Source: Pelecanus crispus (Eukaryota > Chordata > Aves > Pelecaniformes > Pelecanidae). From it: DNA of 64,000 nt. Below are positions 33,864-45,600 of this stretch, piece by piece (the stretch's first letter is position 1; each line of letters begins with the position of its first letter). Position numbers and translations under genes: made by a program. Under the pieces are notes generated by a model. It was not told the origin of the DNA. It saw nothing but the letters and a program-made list of their open reading frames with translations, and searched no databases. Where the stretch lies: contig NC_134646.1 in the NCBI RefSeq assembly GCF_030463565.1, positions 19,697,296 to 19,761,295 of the forward strand, read 5' to 3'.

Positions 33864-35440
33864 ATGGCTTGGGCAGTAGCGGACAGAATCTCTACCTTGG
33901 CTGGGGAATGGGGATTGAGGCTTGGAAAGGGGAAAGTGTTGGTATCTGCCATTTTAGAAGGTGCCCCGGTGGCAGCACAGGGGAAATCGTTGGTGCACAT
34001 GGTTTTAGGAACTGCCTGGGCAGCGGCACAGAAGGGTAAACATTTAACCAAGGCTTTGCAGGAACAATTAGAGAATACCGGGCAACCCCCGGTATCAGTA
34101 CAGGTTGGGGGATGAAGAGATTGAGAGCATTCCTGCAGAGAAGGACTTGGGGGTACTGGTGGATGAAAAGCTGGACATGAGCCAGCGATGTGCACTTGCA
34201 GCCCAGAAAGCCAACTGAATCCTGGGCTGCATCAAAAGACAGCAGGTCGAGGGAGGTGATTCTGCCCCTCTACTCTGCTCTGGTGAGACCTCACCTGCAG
34301 TACTGTGTCCAGTTCTGGAGCCCTCAGCACAAGAAGGACATGGACCTGTTGGAGCAGGTCCAGAGGAGGGCCACAAAAATGATCCGAGGGCTGGAGCACC
34401 TCTCCTATGAGGCCAGGCTGAGGGCGTTGGGATTGTTCAGCCTAGAGAAGAGAAGGCAAGGAGACCTTATTGTGGCCTTTCAGTACTTAAAGGGGGCCTA
34501 CAGGAAAGATGGGGAGAATCTTTTTAACAAGGTCTGTTGTGACAGAACAAGGAATAACGGATTTAAACTAAAGAAGAATAGATTTAGACTAGACATAAGA
34601 AATACATTTTTTACAGTGAGGGTGGTGAAGCACTGGAACAGGTTGCCCAGAGAGGTAGTGGAGGCCCTATCCCTGGCAACATTCAAGGTCATGTTGGCTG
34701 GGGCTCTGAGCAACCTGATCTGTTTAAAGCTGTCCCTGCTCACGGCAGGGGGGTTGGGCTAGATGACCTCTAAAGGTGCCTTCCAACCCAAACCATTCTA
34801 TGATTCTATGATTCTATGAAACTAGAAGTTTCTCCTATCAGCTCACTGCTGAGCGGATGACTAACCAAAGATTAAAATGCTGCTTTAGGGAAGGCTCTGG
34901 AGTGGGAGAGAATACTAAGGAAGCAATTGGATGAAACTTGTTCTCAGATTGGTGTAGAAGATAAGGATACAATTCTGATGGGGGGAAAGAGTGAGAGCTG
35001 CTATAGCCTCTTAAAGACCTAGAGATGTATTCCTCTGGAAGGGACGAAGCTGAAATGCGACCTCTAATTAAGACCGAGACTATAAATGATGGTCAAGGAG
35101 GAGCTCAACAAGTTACCACACGTGCCATTCCCTGTTCCCCTACTGATTTGGCTAAAATTCAGGAAAAAAATTCCTGGGGACCCCAAGAAATGGAGACCAA
35201 ATATGTATGGAGAGTATCTCTTACTGGGGGTGGCTGTATCTTGCTGAGTGAGAATGAGGCAAGAAGGCATTGAGGACTGGGGGTTTTTATAAGCACAAAT
35301 TATAATGGAGAGTTCTGGTCCCTGACCCAGAGAGTTGCATATAGGGCAGGTGGATTAGATCCTATGGAAAGGGGAGACCCCTTCTCGATCAAAACGCCTA
35401 CGGTGGACCACATTTTAGAGACCGTACAGAAAACTGTCTC
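33864..35440 (+). pseudogene. gag remnant of provirus C, split by CR1
   Basis: An ATG at 33864 opens a matrix-like frame (MAWAVADRISTLAGEWG) that stays open until the CR1 at about 34,080. Gag resumes after 34,820, with capsid-like YVWRVSLTGGGCILLSE (about 35,200-35,250) and LTQRVAYRAGG near 35,325. It then joins the pol start near 35,440. The 3' part of gag, with the zinc knuckle, and the protease are missing. Confidence 0.65.
34080..34820 (+). mobile_element. CR1 LINE 3' fragment inside provirus C gag
   Basis: It starts in GGGCAACCCCCGGTATCAGT and ends with three copies of the ATTCTATG repeat (about 34,795-34,818). The frame 34190-34762 keeps the RT C-terminal part ([37 protein letters not shown]). 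It matches the CR1 at 2.5-3.8 kb closely. It interrupts gag, so it is younger than provirus C. Confidence 0.93.
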
Positions 35441-36790
35441 CAGTTGGTTAATGTGAAACCCTATGCCTTGCCATTAGGGGCAAGGGAGGAAATCACCCCA
35501 GTAGTAACCAAGTTGCGGGAAAAGGGGATGATTATCCCAGCTCACTCATAACTCTCTGGTGTGGCCAGTCCATAGACCCACTGGCAAGTGGTGAATGACA
35601 ATTAATTATCGGCGCCCAAATGCTAACACAGGCCCCTTGACCGCTGCCGTCCCTAACATGGCCAAGCTGATTGCTACTACAGAGGAACAAGCCCACCAGA
35701 TTTTGGCAACTACTGATGTAAAAGACAAGTTTTTTATGGTTCCCTTGCAGGAAGCAGACAGACATCATTTTGCTTTTACGTGGGAAGGGGTGCAGTTTAC
35801 TTTTACACGCCTTCCTCAGGGATGCTGCCATTCACTGACCATCACCTACTATGCACTAGTGCAGGAGGTTGCCCACGTTACTCCTGAGACAGGAGTTAAG
35901 GTATACCAATATATTGATGATGTATTGATTGGTGGCCCTGATACCAACGTAGTGGGACACACCCAAACAAAAATAATCGCTCATCTGGAGAGTTTAGAAC
36001 TCCAGATGCCATCGGAGAAGATACAGTTTCCATCCTCAGAAGTAAGGTTCATGGGTATGTGGTGGAGGGGTGGGACAGTGTGTATTCCCCCCAAAACCTT
36101 GACTACCCCTGAACAAGTGAAAATGCCTGAACTTGCACTGTATGGAGAGCAATTATTAAGGAAGCAGAGAACAATGAATGAGTATTTATTGACACCGATT
36201 CATATGCTGTGTTCAAGGGATGTACCGAATGGCTTCCGTTTTGGGAGCAAAACCAGTGGGAAGTTAGTCAGGTACCAGTGTGGCAGCGAGAAAAATGGGA
36301 AGAAATCTTAAACATCGCTAAACAGGGGACCTTTTCGGTGAGATGGGTAGCTGCACATCAAAAGAGGGATCACCCAGCCCACATTTGGAATAACCAAGTA
36401 GATTCGCTAACCCGCTTAGCCACAATGGAAGCATTGGCTGAAGAAGAAAAGTGGGAGCATCTGTCAGAGTGGTTACACGTGAAGCTTGGTCATCAGGGCT
36501 TAAAGACCTTTTCAAAGAAACTGGTGGCATGGGTTGGCCTGGTACCTCGGAACTGTGCAGCACGATCATTTCTGCTTGTAGTCAGTGCCGTACGCGGCTA
36601 GGAAGACATCCCTTGCAAGAACCCCCTCTCCATTTACAGAATGGAAAGAGCCTCTGGGAAACTTGGCCAGTGGACTACATCTGTCCATTTCAGAACTCTG
36701 AAACTCTGATGGGAAACAATATGTACTAGTAGGGGTTGAAGTGGTGTCAGGACTAACTCAAGCAGAAGCTGTACGGCAGGACTGGAGGTG
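35441..36790 (+). pseudogene. pol remnant of provirus C
   Basis: The RT N-terminus (VNVKPYALPLGAREEI) is broken by stops near 35,550. From 35,595 an open frame has TTDVKDKFFMVPLQEAD, FTFTRLPQG and an intact-looking catalytic YIDD (35910-35921). After about 36,110 the thumb/connection is missing and RNase H residues follow in two frames (VRWVAAHQK, DSLTRLA). An integrase zinc-finger piece (HVKLGHQG, ACSQCRTRLG) and the start of the core (WPVDYI, about 36,670) precede the LTR. Most of the integrase core is gone. Confidence 0.8.
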
Positions 36791-36792
36791 GG

Positions 36793-37192
36793 GACTAGCC
36801 TATAAAAGACACAGCTTCGAGGACTCCATGCTGCTGTGGCTCCAGACCTGCCTCTCGTACCTGGTGCAGGTGCTGCGGGCACAGCCAGAGGCCCTGCGCT
36901 CCAAGAGCAGCACGCCCACCACTGGAGGATTGCCACGTTTACCATTGACACTGCAGGATGCAAGGTGGTGATATCTCTCTCTATCTCCCCTTTTCTTCTT
37001 TTTCCTTACCTCTTACAAGTATTGGAATTAGAACCCATGTTGCCTACCATTACGCTTTCCAAGTTCAGGTTGTTTTTTTGCCATAAACAAAGTGTTTAAT
37101 CGATCATTTGGTGTCATTTCACCTTAATTTAGCCCAAGGAAATCACAGAACCTCCATGATCCTCTCTGGGCAGCCCAGTTTGGGTCATGACA
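36793..37192 (+). mobile_element. 3' LTR of provirus C (partial)
   Basis: It aligns with 33291-33670 over most of its length and carries the TATA-type CCTATAAAAGACAC at about 36,800. It ends TCATGACA at 37192. The U3 part upstream of the TATA box is not shared with the 5' copy, so the left end is uncertain. Confidence 0.75.
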
Positions 37193-37480
37193 GAGAAAAG
37201 CACCTTTCCCCCCCAATCTCAGATGTTGAGTTTTGCCTGGTGCATGCCAACCTCCCTAACTTTGAGGATCAATGTGAGCAGACCCCCACCTCCAGTAAGG
37301 GTCCACGCACCCTGCCCTCCCAAAGTCCGCCCCGAGCATCTGTTTCAAAGTCCCAAAAATGTAGCACTAAGTTTTTGCTGAGTCGCAGAAACACAGGATT
37401 TAGTCTTTCTCTGAGCTTCAGAAACACAGGGGTCTGCTTTTGAGACCCAAAAACACAGGACTTAGTCTTTCTGAGCCAGC
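37193..37480 (+). repeat. Dispersed repeat R, copy 2
   Basis: It follows the provirus C LTR without a gap and matches 25,770-26,105 in AAAGCACCTTTCCCCCC, CAGATGTTGAGTTTTG and CCTCCCTAACTTT. The right part holds three near-repeats of the type 'ACACAGGATTTAGTCTTTCT' (37,393, about 37,426 and 37,455). Confidence 0.65.
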
Positions 37481-38380
37481 ACTGAATTTCTGTTTTCTGC
37501 CCTGTGTGTGATGTGATGTTGGGGGTAGGGGGAACATAGCCCCTGCACAGCCTAGGACCTCACATGCAGTTTTAGGGAATGCTTGGGAACTGGGGTGGGG
37601 GCAGCCCTCCCTCTTGGGAGGGCCCAGCCCTGTAACCCTCTGCATTAGCTGTTGGTGAAGGCAAGCAGTCACCAGGCTTTAGCCTTTCAGGCTTTATTTG
37701 CTCTCTGCCAACAGTCACCATCCCATACAGCAAATCCAAGGGCGGCAGCAGCAGCTTCTCCCCACTCTGCAGGGAGCTGTGCCTGTGAGTGCAGCCCCAG
37801 TTGGGCCACTCACACCACGGCGGGTGTCTGAGCAGGAGAGGAGCATCCAGGAACATCTGCTGCTCCTGGGGTACAGGAGGGACCCAAGCTGCTCTGCTTC
37901 CTCAGCTAAGCAGCCAGGCAGGTATCAGGGTGCAGGGCAGGGGTTTCCCCCTGGTCCCCCAGCCCAGACACAAACCCCAGCTGTACTGGGATCAGCGCCT
38001 TGCTCAGGAACCCTGCCCAGATGCTCTAGGGCAGCTTGTAGCCAGCCCTGCAGACTGCTCCCCACAAGGCAAGTCACATCAGGCTTTCCCCCCCGGGTTT
38101 CTCTATGGCCTCCCAGGCCAGGGCTGCAGCCAGAGCAAGCTGCTGCCCCCTGACCTGTGCATCCTCTGCGGCCGGGCTGTGCCAGGGCTGTCACTGGCAG
38201 CCCTCTGGACACGGGGGGACACCCAGTTACAGTACCAGCTCCCTGCCCTGAGCCGCTTGTACCCCCCAGATGCCTGCACTGACCCGCAGCTGTTTTTCCC
38301 CGGGGAGGGGGGGGGGGGGGGGCACCCTCCGCAACCCCGCTGTCTCCGCTGGGAAGGAAAAAAAAAAAAAAAAAAGGCTT
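37481..38380. other. Unassigned; minus-strand AATAAA and homopolymers
   Basis: No gene is recognised. On the minus strand an AATAAA (37693-37698) lies downstream of open but unfamiliar frames, so a short minus-strand transcript from the neighbouring CpG island is possible. Runs of 16 G (38307-38322) and 18 A (38358-38375) mark the start of the CpG-rich zone. Confidence 0.3.
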
Positions 38381-39600
38381 CACACACGGAACCCGGCTCC
38401 CCCCGGCTGGGCAAAGCCCGCCTGTGCTGGAGCTGCCCCGAGGGGACCGGGAGGGGGACCCGGGGACACCCCGGCCCTGGTACGGGCACCCCGCTGGAGG
38501 CCCTGCGCCCCGCCTGGCCCCGCTGCAGCCCGGGGGGGCTCCCGCTGCCCCGGCCCGCAGCGCCCGCGCCGGGGGGGCTCCCGCGGGTAGGACCCGGCCA
38601 CCGACGGCCGCGGCCCGCGGGAGGCAGCCGGGCCCCGGACACACCGGGCCCGCCACACACCCAGCCGCGGCGGCAGCTCCCGGTCCGCGGCCCCCGTCGG
38701 GGCGGGCAAGGGGAGAAGGGGCAGAGAAGGCCCCGCGGCCGGCACCCGCCTCCCGGCCGGCAGAGGCGGCCCGGCCCGCTCCCCGGGGCCGCCCCCTCAG
38801 CGGCACCCACCGTGCCTGCGCCCCCGCACCCCCCTTAGCGCCGCCGTGCCCCCCTCTGCTGCCGACCGAAGCCAGGGACAATGCACTTCTGCTCCCCGCT
38901 CCGCGTTCCCAGGCAGACCGAAGCACGCACAGGTCTGACTGACGGCCACCCGGCCCCGACACCAGAAATTAGGTCTGGGGGGGCTGTTTGCGAACAGCCT
39001 GAGGGGCTCCCGGGAGCGGCAGACAGCCCGCCAGCGGCGTGCGCCGGCCGCTCACCGAGCGCACGGCCGGGGCGGCCGGCTGCTGCGGGGGGCTGCGGCG
39101 GCGTTAAGAGCCCGGCGGGGCGCGCAGGGCCTCCTGTGCAGCTGCGGGGAACCGGGAAGCGTCTCCCCATGCGCTGTGAGCTTGCGTGCCCGGCTTGCAC
39201 CGTGCAGCAGCACTGCCCTGCGCCCTGAAGCTGGCACGGCAGCGGTAAGAGCGCGCAGAGCTGCTGCGCACGCCTGGCGAGGCTCCGTTTCAGACAGCGG
39301 GGTGGCACACAGCCTCCGCCGGCTCACCCAGGAGCCGCGGAGAGCAGCCGCACACGCACCGACACACAGAGCCGCTGCGCAGGAGGGGCTTTTCTAGGTA
39401 GTGCTGGAGGAAGAGCCTCATCGGGCACCTGGGGCAGGAGTGCTGCAGCTCGGGGTGCAGCAGCTGAGCCAGGGCGCAGGCGAGAGATGCCCCTGCGCGG
39501 GCAGAGCGGCCGGCGGGAGGGGTGCAACCTGCCCCGGTGCGCTCCGCCTCTCCCACGGGGACACGGGAAGCCGCACGGCACCGCCCCGAGCAGCAGCTCA
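38380..39600. promoter_or_regulatory. CpG island, candidate ABCG2 promoter region
   Basis: This is the densest CpG stretch in the window, very GC-rich from about 38,400 to 39,330 and again to 39,590. It lies 8 kb upstream of the first coding ABCG2 exon, which opens at a splice acceptor, so ABCG2 must have an untranslated exon further upstream. Human ABCG2 is known to start from a CpG-island promoter with a long first intron. Assigning this island to ABCG2 is inference; no TATA box or start site can be fixed. Long frames inside it are composition artefacts. Confidence 0.55.
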
Positions 39601-42600
39601 GGCTGTTCTGTTCGGGTGGTCTCTTAATTAAAGGCTAATGCACTGCGACTGTTAATATGCTGGATGGTGGCAAAAGCACAGCTACTGCAAACCCCTCCTG
39701 AAACAGTCCTCCTACTTTGCGAGAGTGGTTCCCCAGACTCTCAAGCAGCACTTTTGCCATTCCTTTTTTTTGTTTCACCTGGGGCAAAGCAGCGGTGGCG
39801 TGCCTGCTTGAAGTACAGGAAACTAAACCAGACCGTGCATTTTCACATCCCACACTGTTACTAATGGACAAACTCGATACTACTTATTTTCTTCCCCTGG
39901 GCTTGGCCGGCAGCCGTTCTGTATTTTAGAAATCCTCTGTGCAGAATGAGGCGGGAGAATAGCGTGGCAGTCACTAGAGGGCATCAGGGAAGAAGGATGC
40001 TGAAGAGGCCCACTTGCTTCTCTGCTTTATAGCCCAGCATACGGAGGAGAAAGAGTTCTCCAGAAATGCCCTGCTGCTGCTGCCACCGTTTGCCCACAGG
40101 CAATTCCCCCATGACAGGACATTTCTGCACAGGCACAAGGTCATAGCAATTTAACAGTGGGAAGGACACATGTCAGTCCCTAGTACATATTAGAACAGCA
40201 ATGAAGGGATGTAAAAACTCTGAGTATCAGGTTGTCTTTGCCCTTCTACTCATTTGTGTTTGTGATGTTTCACAGTCAGCGCAGTACTTGCCACCTATGG
40301 TGCTTCAACTCCCTCCCTGGGACTTGCTGTCTCAAAGAAATCAGACAGCTGGGAGGCAAAGTATGACAGCAGACATGGGGTGGGGTTTTTAGAAGGTGCT
40401 TGTGGGAGAGACTGCTCTGATAAAGGAGCAGCATTTTTACACAGAACAACAGATACAGTACCTTCTCCTGGTGCTCATATGTCTGCCTCACCATTTCCAC
40501 TGTGGCTAGCAAAAGGGATTACGTGTGTCGGGCCCTTCACTATCTCTTTTCTGTCCTCAGCTGTCTTGTATAAATACAGTACAGAGTTAATTATGATGAA
40601 ATTAGTGATAAAGGAAAGAACAAGATCCCAGGAGCATGATTGCTGAACAATGAGATACTTACCCATCCCAGGTTACAGCCAGCTAAAAAAGTTGGCCTTG
40701 TGATGTTCTGACCCAGACAGCTCTTAGAGGCAGCGTTGGCATTTATTAGTGATGAGCCTTGCTAGGAAAATGAGAGCATAAAGCTCATGTTTTTGACTGG
40801 AAACCATCTGTAACGTGTGCTCTTCTGCGTCCCTCTGCCAAGGTGAACAACTGTGATCGCATGGGTTCATGCTCTCGTCAAAGCGCTGGCAGAGCCCTCC
40901 CATGGGACGGCGCCTGGGGCGCTGACCAAGCGCAGGCAGCTGAACCGAAGGAGTCCCTTCAGCATCCCCCAGAGCCTGGCTGACCTCATCCTCGGGGTTA
41001 CTGGACTCAGAAGCTACAGCTGTCCTCGCAAGCAAAACCGTGCCAGGGAGCAAATGAGAGAAGCGGCATGCCAGTCATCGGTGCTGGTCCAGATGTTAGC
41101 TCCTGGAAAGCTGTGGCCTGCGCTGCCCAGCGGGCCCAGCTGGGCAGATGGCATGTGCTGGGGACCAGTGCCCCTACCTCATATAACAAAGGCTGCCTCA
41201 GCTTTGGTTCCCTCCAATGCACCAATTACATGCCCACATATTATCCTGTGAAAACCCTGCTCTGATGGGCTTAGCACAGCCTTTGCATTATTGCAGGTAT
41301 TTTGAACTGAAGGAAAGCATACCGAGGTAGTACCTGTCTGCAGGCTGCTGGGGGAGAAGACTTCACAACCAGCTGTGCCTTCTCTGACATGCCATGCTGG
41401 CATTCATCACACCCTGCCAGCTCTGCCAGACCCGGCCATCGCTGCGAGCCTCTGGCAGGTGGAGATGCTATATTTCATTCAAATGTCACTGCTACTGACG
41501 CGGTTGGTTTGGGGCAGTTCCCAGTGAGGTGCTGCGCTGCAGCTCGCTTATGACTTGCTCAGCTACAAGAAAAAAAGGTGAAAGTTGTGGCTCGTCCTGC
41601 CCCTGCCCTCCCCACGAAGCCCTCTGGCTTCCCCAGCGTGCAGGGAGAGGGTGGAGACTCCCCGGGGTGACGGAGCGCAGGGAACCCAGCTGCCGGCTCG
41701 CTGCCGTTTTGTAGCAGATGTGATGGCACGGGTGGGACTGCCCTGCACTCCAAGCTGAGCGAGCCGTCGGGGCTGCGTTCCTACACACCACGCTCTTCTC
41801 TTCCCTGGCTCCTGCTTCCCTTCCACCGCCTCTGCCACCTCCGCGGCAGCCCTGCAGCACTGGCCCAGACCTGCTGCTGGTAAGTGAGTTGGTAGCAGCA
41901 GTTCAGCCCTTATATTGAGATAGATTTAATTCTCTGTAGTGGCTTGCTTCCTTGTCCATGAATTGCTTACTCTGCCATCACTAAGGAATTAGATTCAGCA
42001 GCTGTTTTCCTCCAACAGCCAAGGAAAACACAGCAAAACGCTTCCCTACCTTTTCCCAGCTTTTCAATAGATTTTATTGAGAAATTCAGCAACAAATTAA
42101 TGAAAATATGTTTTATAAATGGGGAACGAAAGCTTCAAGGCTTAAAGTAAAACCGGTAAAAAGGTGAAAAGTTAGAATATTTGCAGGAACTACCATACTC
42201 AGAGTTTGCCCATGCATGTTAATGCACTGCAGATAACACGCATGCAAATGCCTGCACGCACAGAGCGCTGCTTACTTGGTCCCCAATTAACACACAGGGC
42301 TCTTTTCACAGAAGGTAAGTTACAAATCCCTAGTAAATCAGTTGGCAATTAACTTACAGATTGCCTGAATCGCATTATCCTTATTTACTCAAATGGTTTT
42401 CATTTCCCATGCGTGTTCCTGAGAAAGAGCACTGTATGGTCCGAGGCTGTACGGCCCTCTCTGCATGCCCACATCCATTCTCTGGCCAGTCTACACCCCT
42501 GTAAATGCATGCAACTAAAGAGGAAAAAAAAAAAAGTATACTTACAACTTCTGTGAATTTATATGTATCCGAAGTCTAAAATGCACATTTGTATTACATA

Positions 42601-45600
42601 TTGTACTGTTTCAGCTTGCAGGTTGCAAGACTGAGCTTTGTACCCATTAAAAATAAGAGAAATGACAGCTCACTTAATTGTGGTTTCTCTGGCAGGTTCA
42701 AATATTCAGAAAAAAGAAACCAGGCTATTTTTTTAAAGGGTTTGAGCCAGCTTGCTTTAGAAAACTCTGCTGAAAGCTGCTTGTGTCTTTTCCTCCTTAA
42801 GTAATTTCAATGCTTATTTTCTATAGAGGTAAAATACTTTGAATAACTGCCTGGATTTTAAAAAATCAATTAAAATGCACTTCTGAATTTTGCCATTCAA
42901 AATTTTACTACCACTCCTATAGTATTGTTTTTTCTATTTGAACTGCAGATCCTTTCTGGTGCCAAAAGCTTTGCAGGAAGACTGGCAGGAATAAATGTTA
43001 CTTAGCTTTTTATACAGGCAATATATCTTAAGGCATACAAATAGGTTTACTGAAATTGCTTGAAAGACCCCAGGTATGGTATTGCTGTGGTTCAAGTAAG
43101 TTTAAGTCGATGTAACTTTGTTGTTGTTTTATGTTTTTGTTTAGTGCCCCTGTGTATGTATACGTAGGGAAAATGACACTTTGTACTTTACAAGTCTCAG
43201 AAGAATACACAGGAAAGTGACCGTACTGAGAGTTTCATTTTCTGTGCGTCAAAACAGTGGGCAGATTTCATGATAGTTTTCACAAAAGTAGTTTCATTTT
43301 GCCATTAATAAAAAGTTAAATCTCAAGATCTAGTACTTTGCCTCCTGACAAAATTTTCTGAGACTAAATATCTCTGAAGAAAAGGTTTTTCTATTAGGCT
43401 TGAACCGAAATTGATGCTGAAATCAGTAGCAATAAAAACATTTTAGAAAGATTTGGGAAAACAAATTAAATTTGTAAAATTCCGAAAGAGTTCATAAAAT
43501 TTATATTTAGCTGATGCAAAAATAATATATTATACCCAGACTTGATATGAGGATATGAAACACTTTATCATATTAATGAATATTTCTGAATACAGCAGGC
43601 AGTACCTATTATCATTGAATCTCCTGCTCACTTCTGATCTAAAGTAGATATTTGTAAGGCATTTGCAATGAATTCTAGGGAACTTCATTTAAAGAATTTT
43701 AGTTCGCATAGAAATTGATTTGATTAACATTCATCATGGTTGTTTCTTTGTCTTGCACATGCTCTACTTAAAATCTTTCATGGCTGTATGTCACATTAAA
43801 TGCAATAAATAATTTTTTAAACAAGGCCTAAAGCAAGATTTTAAAAAAATCCAATCCTAAGGAGCAATTGCAAACAGCTGACAATTATATTAGCTGTAAA
43901 GGAGCATGCCCCTGTATTCCTATGGTGAAGTTTATTGCTAGATCAGAAATGGAAAGGTTGGTTTGTAAAATACCAAACTGTTTATCTCACTGCACATACC
44001 TACTCCACAGTGAAAAAAAGGTGTCCAAAAAAGAAAGGCAAATCAAAAGCCTAACTCTAGCACACAGGTGTTAGTTCTGCTTTTAGCACTTCATCTTCTC
44101 TCAGCACACTGTTAGCCGAGATCCAAATCGCCACTCTTGGAGGTTTCCACAAGTTACCGAGGCAGACCCACGGCTGCCCCGATCTCATGTTGGCAACAGT
44201 CCCGCTCGGAGGGAGAAGCTGGGTTATGGGACTTCCCAAGGCCCCTTCCCACCTGCATGTCCAGAACTCTGTCATTCTGTCATCCCAAGGAGCTGCTGTG
44301 ACGGAGTCCTTGCAAGAGTTGTTTCTTTGTGAAGAGAGACGGCTAACACAGATTTCATAGAGCAACTGATAAATAACCATTCCAGTTTTAAGCAAGTAAG
44401 AATTCTGCAATTTCTTTCTGCAATAAATTCGAGTAGCTCTGAAAGTGTAAAATGCTATTTTCATTATTAACCTAACATCTGAAATAGATTTTTCTTACTT
44501 TGATAAGTGGCATATGCCCACAAATACACCTTTCCCTGAAGGGGCAGCCATCAGGAGGAACAGCACACAGACAAATCTGTGTCCTCCACCTACAGCATCC
44601 CACCCTGTCACTGCAAGTAGCACAAGTGCAGTGCAGGCACGAAGGGCCATGCCAATTTACACCAGAGGTCCAGCTAGACCTGAATCCAGCCTCTACTCAT
44701 AGCTGCCAGTAACCAGTGCCTTCGCAAGGGACGGTATCAAAGAACACTATTTTTCTCTGGCAGATTTGGGCAATCGGTGGGCTCGGGCCTTCCTGAACTG
44801 GAGGTTTCCTGCTGACAGCTGTATTAAATAGCCATTGAGGGACTGTCTGCTATGGACATGTCTAATCCTTCTTGAGCTGATTTGTTTACCTAGCTTCTGC
44901 ATTGTTCTTTGCAAAGAGTGTACAATCTAATAACAACTTGATTGGTAAATTAAATTTAACTTCAACATACTGTCTGTTCTTAAGAACAACTCTGTGAAAG
45001 TAGTGTGATCCTGTATTTATGAAAATAGTTTCTGATCCTGTGCTTATTGTCTGCCAGTCAAGTCAGTCTGGAAGATTGAACCTGTTTCATTCCTAAATGA
45101 AAAGTTTATTTTCTAAAGAGCATTTCTGAAATTTCAGTGCAAGTGCTGAGTTAGGTTTTTATGCTGGTCTTTGGAAAATAAAAACAACAAACCCAAATGA
45201 AACAAAGAAAAATTTAACTATTCTAGATAATGCCTGAGGTCAGACTCCACCTCACTCTCCCTAATTTGCTCATAACATTACATCAGTAATACTGAAACAT
45301 TAAGCTGAGAAAAAAAATCTGATCAAGTAAAATACTGATCTAGATACCTTATAAATGCAGTGATGCATCAAGGCCAGAGTCACACTGTCTGATGAAGAAT
45401 TCTGCGCTCACATCATGCTGCTGGTTATGCAGCAGTTCAAGGGATTTTGTAATGTCCATCTGTGGTGTTGACTCTGCAGTTGAGTGTTTGGTACCTTGCT
45501 CGGCATGCTAGAAAACATCTGCTCAGCATACAGTGAGACTTTAAGTGAAAAGTTCCCACTGCTTTTCTGAATGCACATCTCTACTTTATCAAAGCATCCT

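Larger units (their letters stand above)
32484..37192 (+). mobile_element. Provirus C: defective ERVL-like element with insertions
   Basis: Two related LTR pieces (32484-32526 plus 33291-33670, and about 36793-37192) enclose a PBS, gag and pol remnants. The pieces share CTATAAAAGACAC, CCAAGAGCAGC, GAATTAGAACCCATGTTGCC and TTTAGCCCAAGG. Later insertions are a foreign sequence in the 5' LTR (32527-33290) and a CR1 in gag (34080-34820). Nucleocapsid, protease, part of RT and most of integrase are deleted. The class is inferred from RT and gag character only. Confidence 0.78.

Noticed and set aside
38000-38300. Possible pseudogene with cysteine-containing frame (PDLCILCGRAVPG)
   Set aside because: No family recognised, frame lost at the G and A runs, and no splice sites that join it to neighbouring sequence.
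37925-38962. 345-codon minus-strand frame (and 349 codons on the + strand) in the CpG island
   Set aside because: GC-driven openness in overlapping frames, with poly-Phe or poly-Lys from the A18 run. No domain is recognisable.
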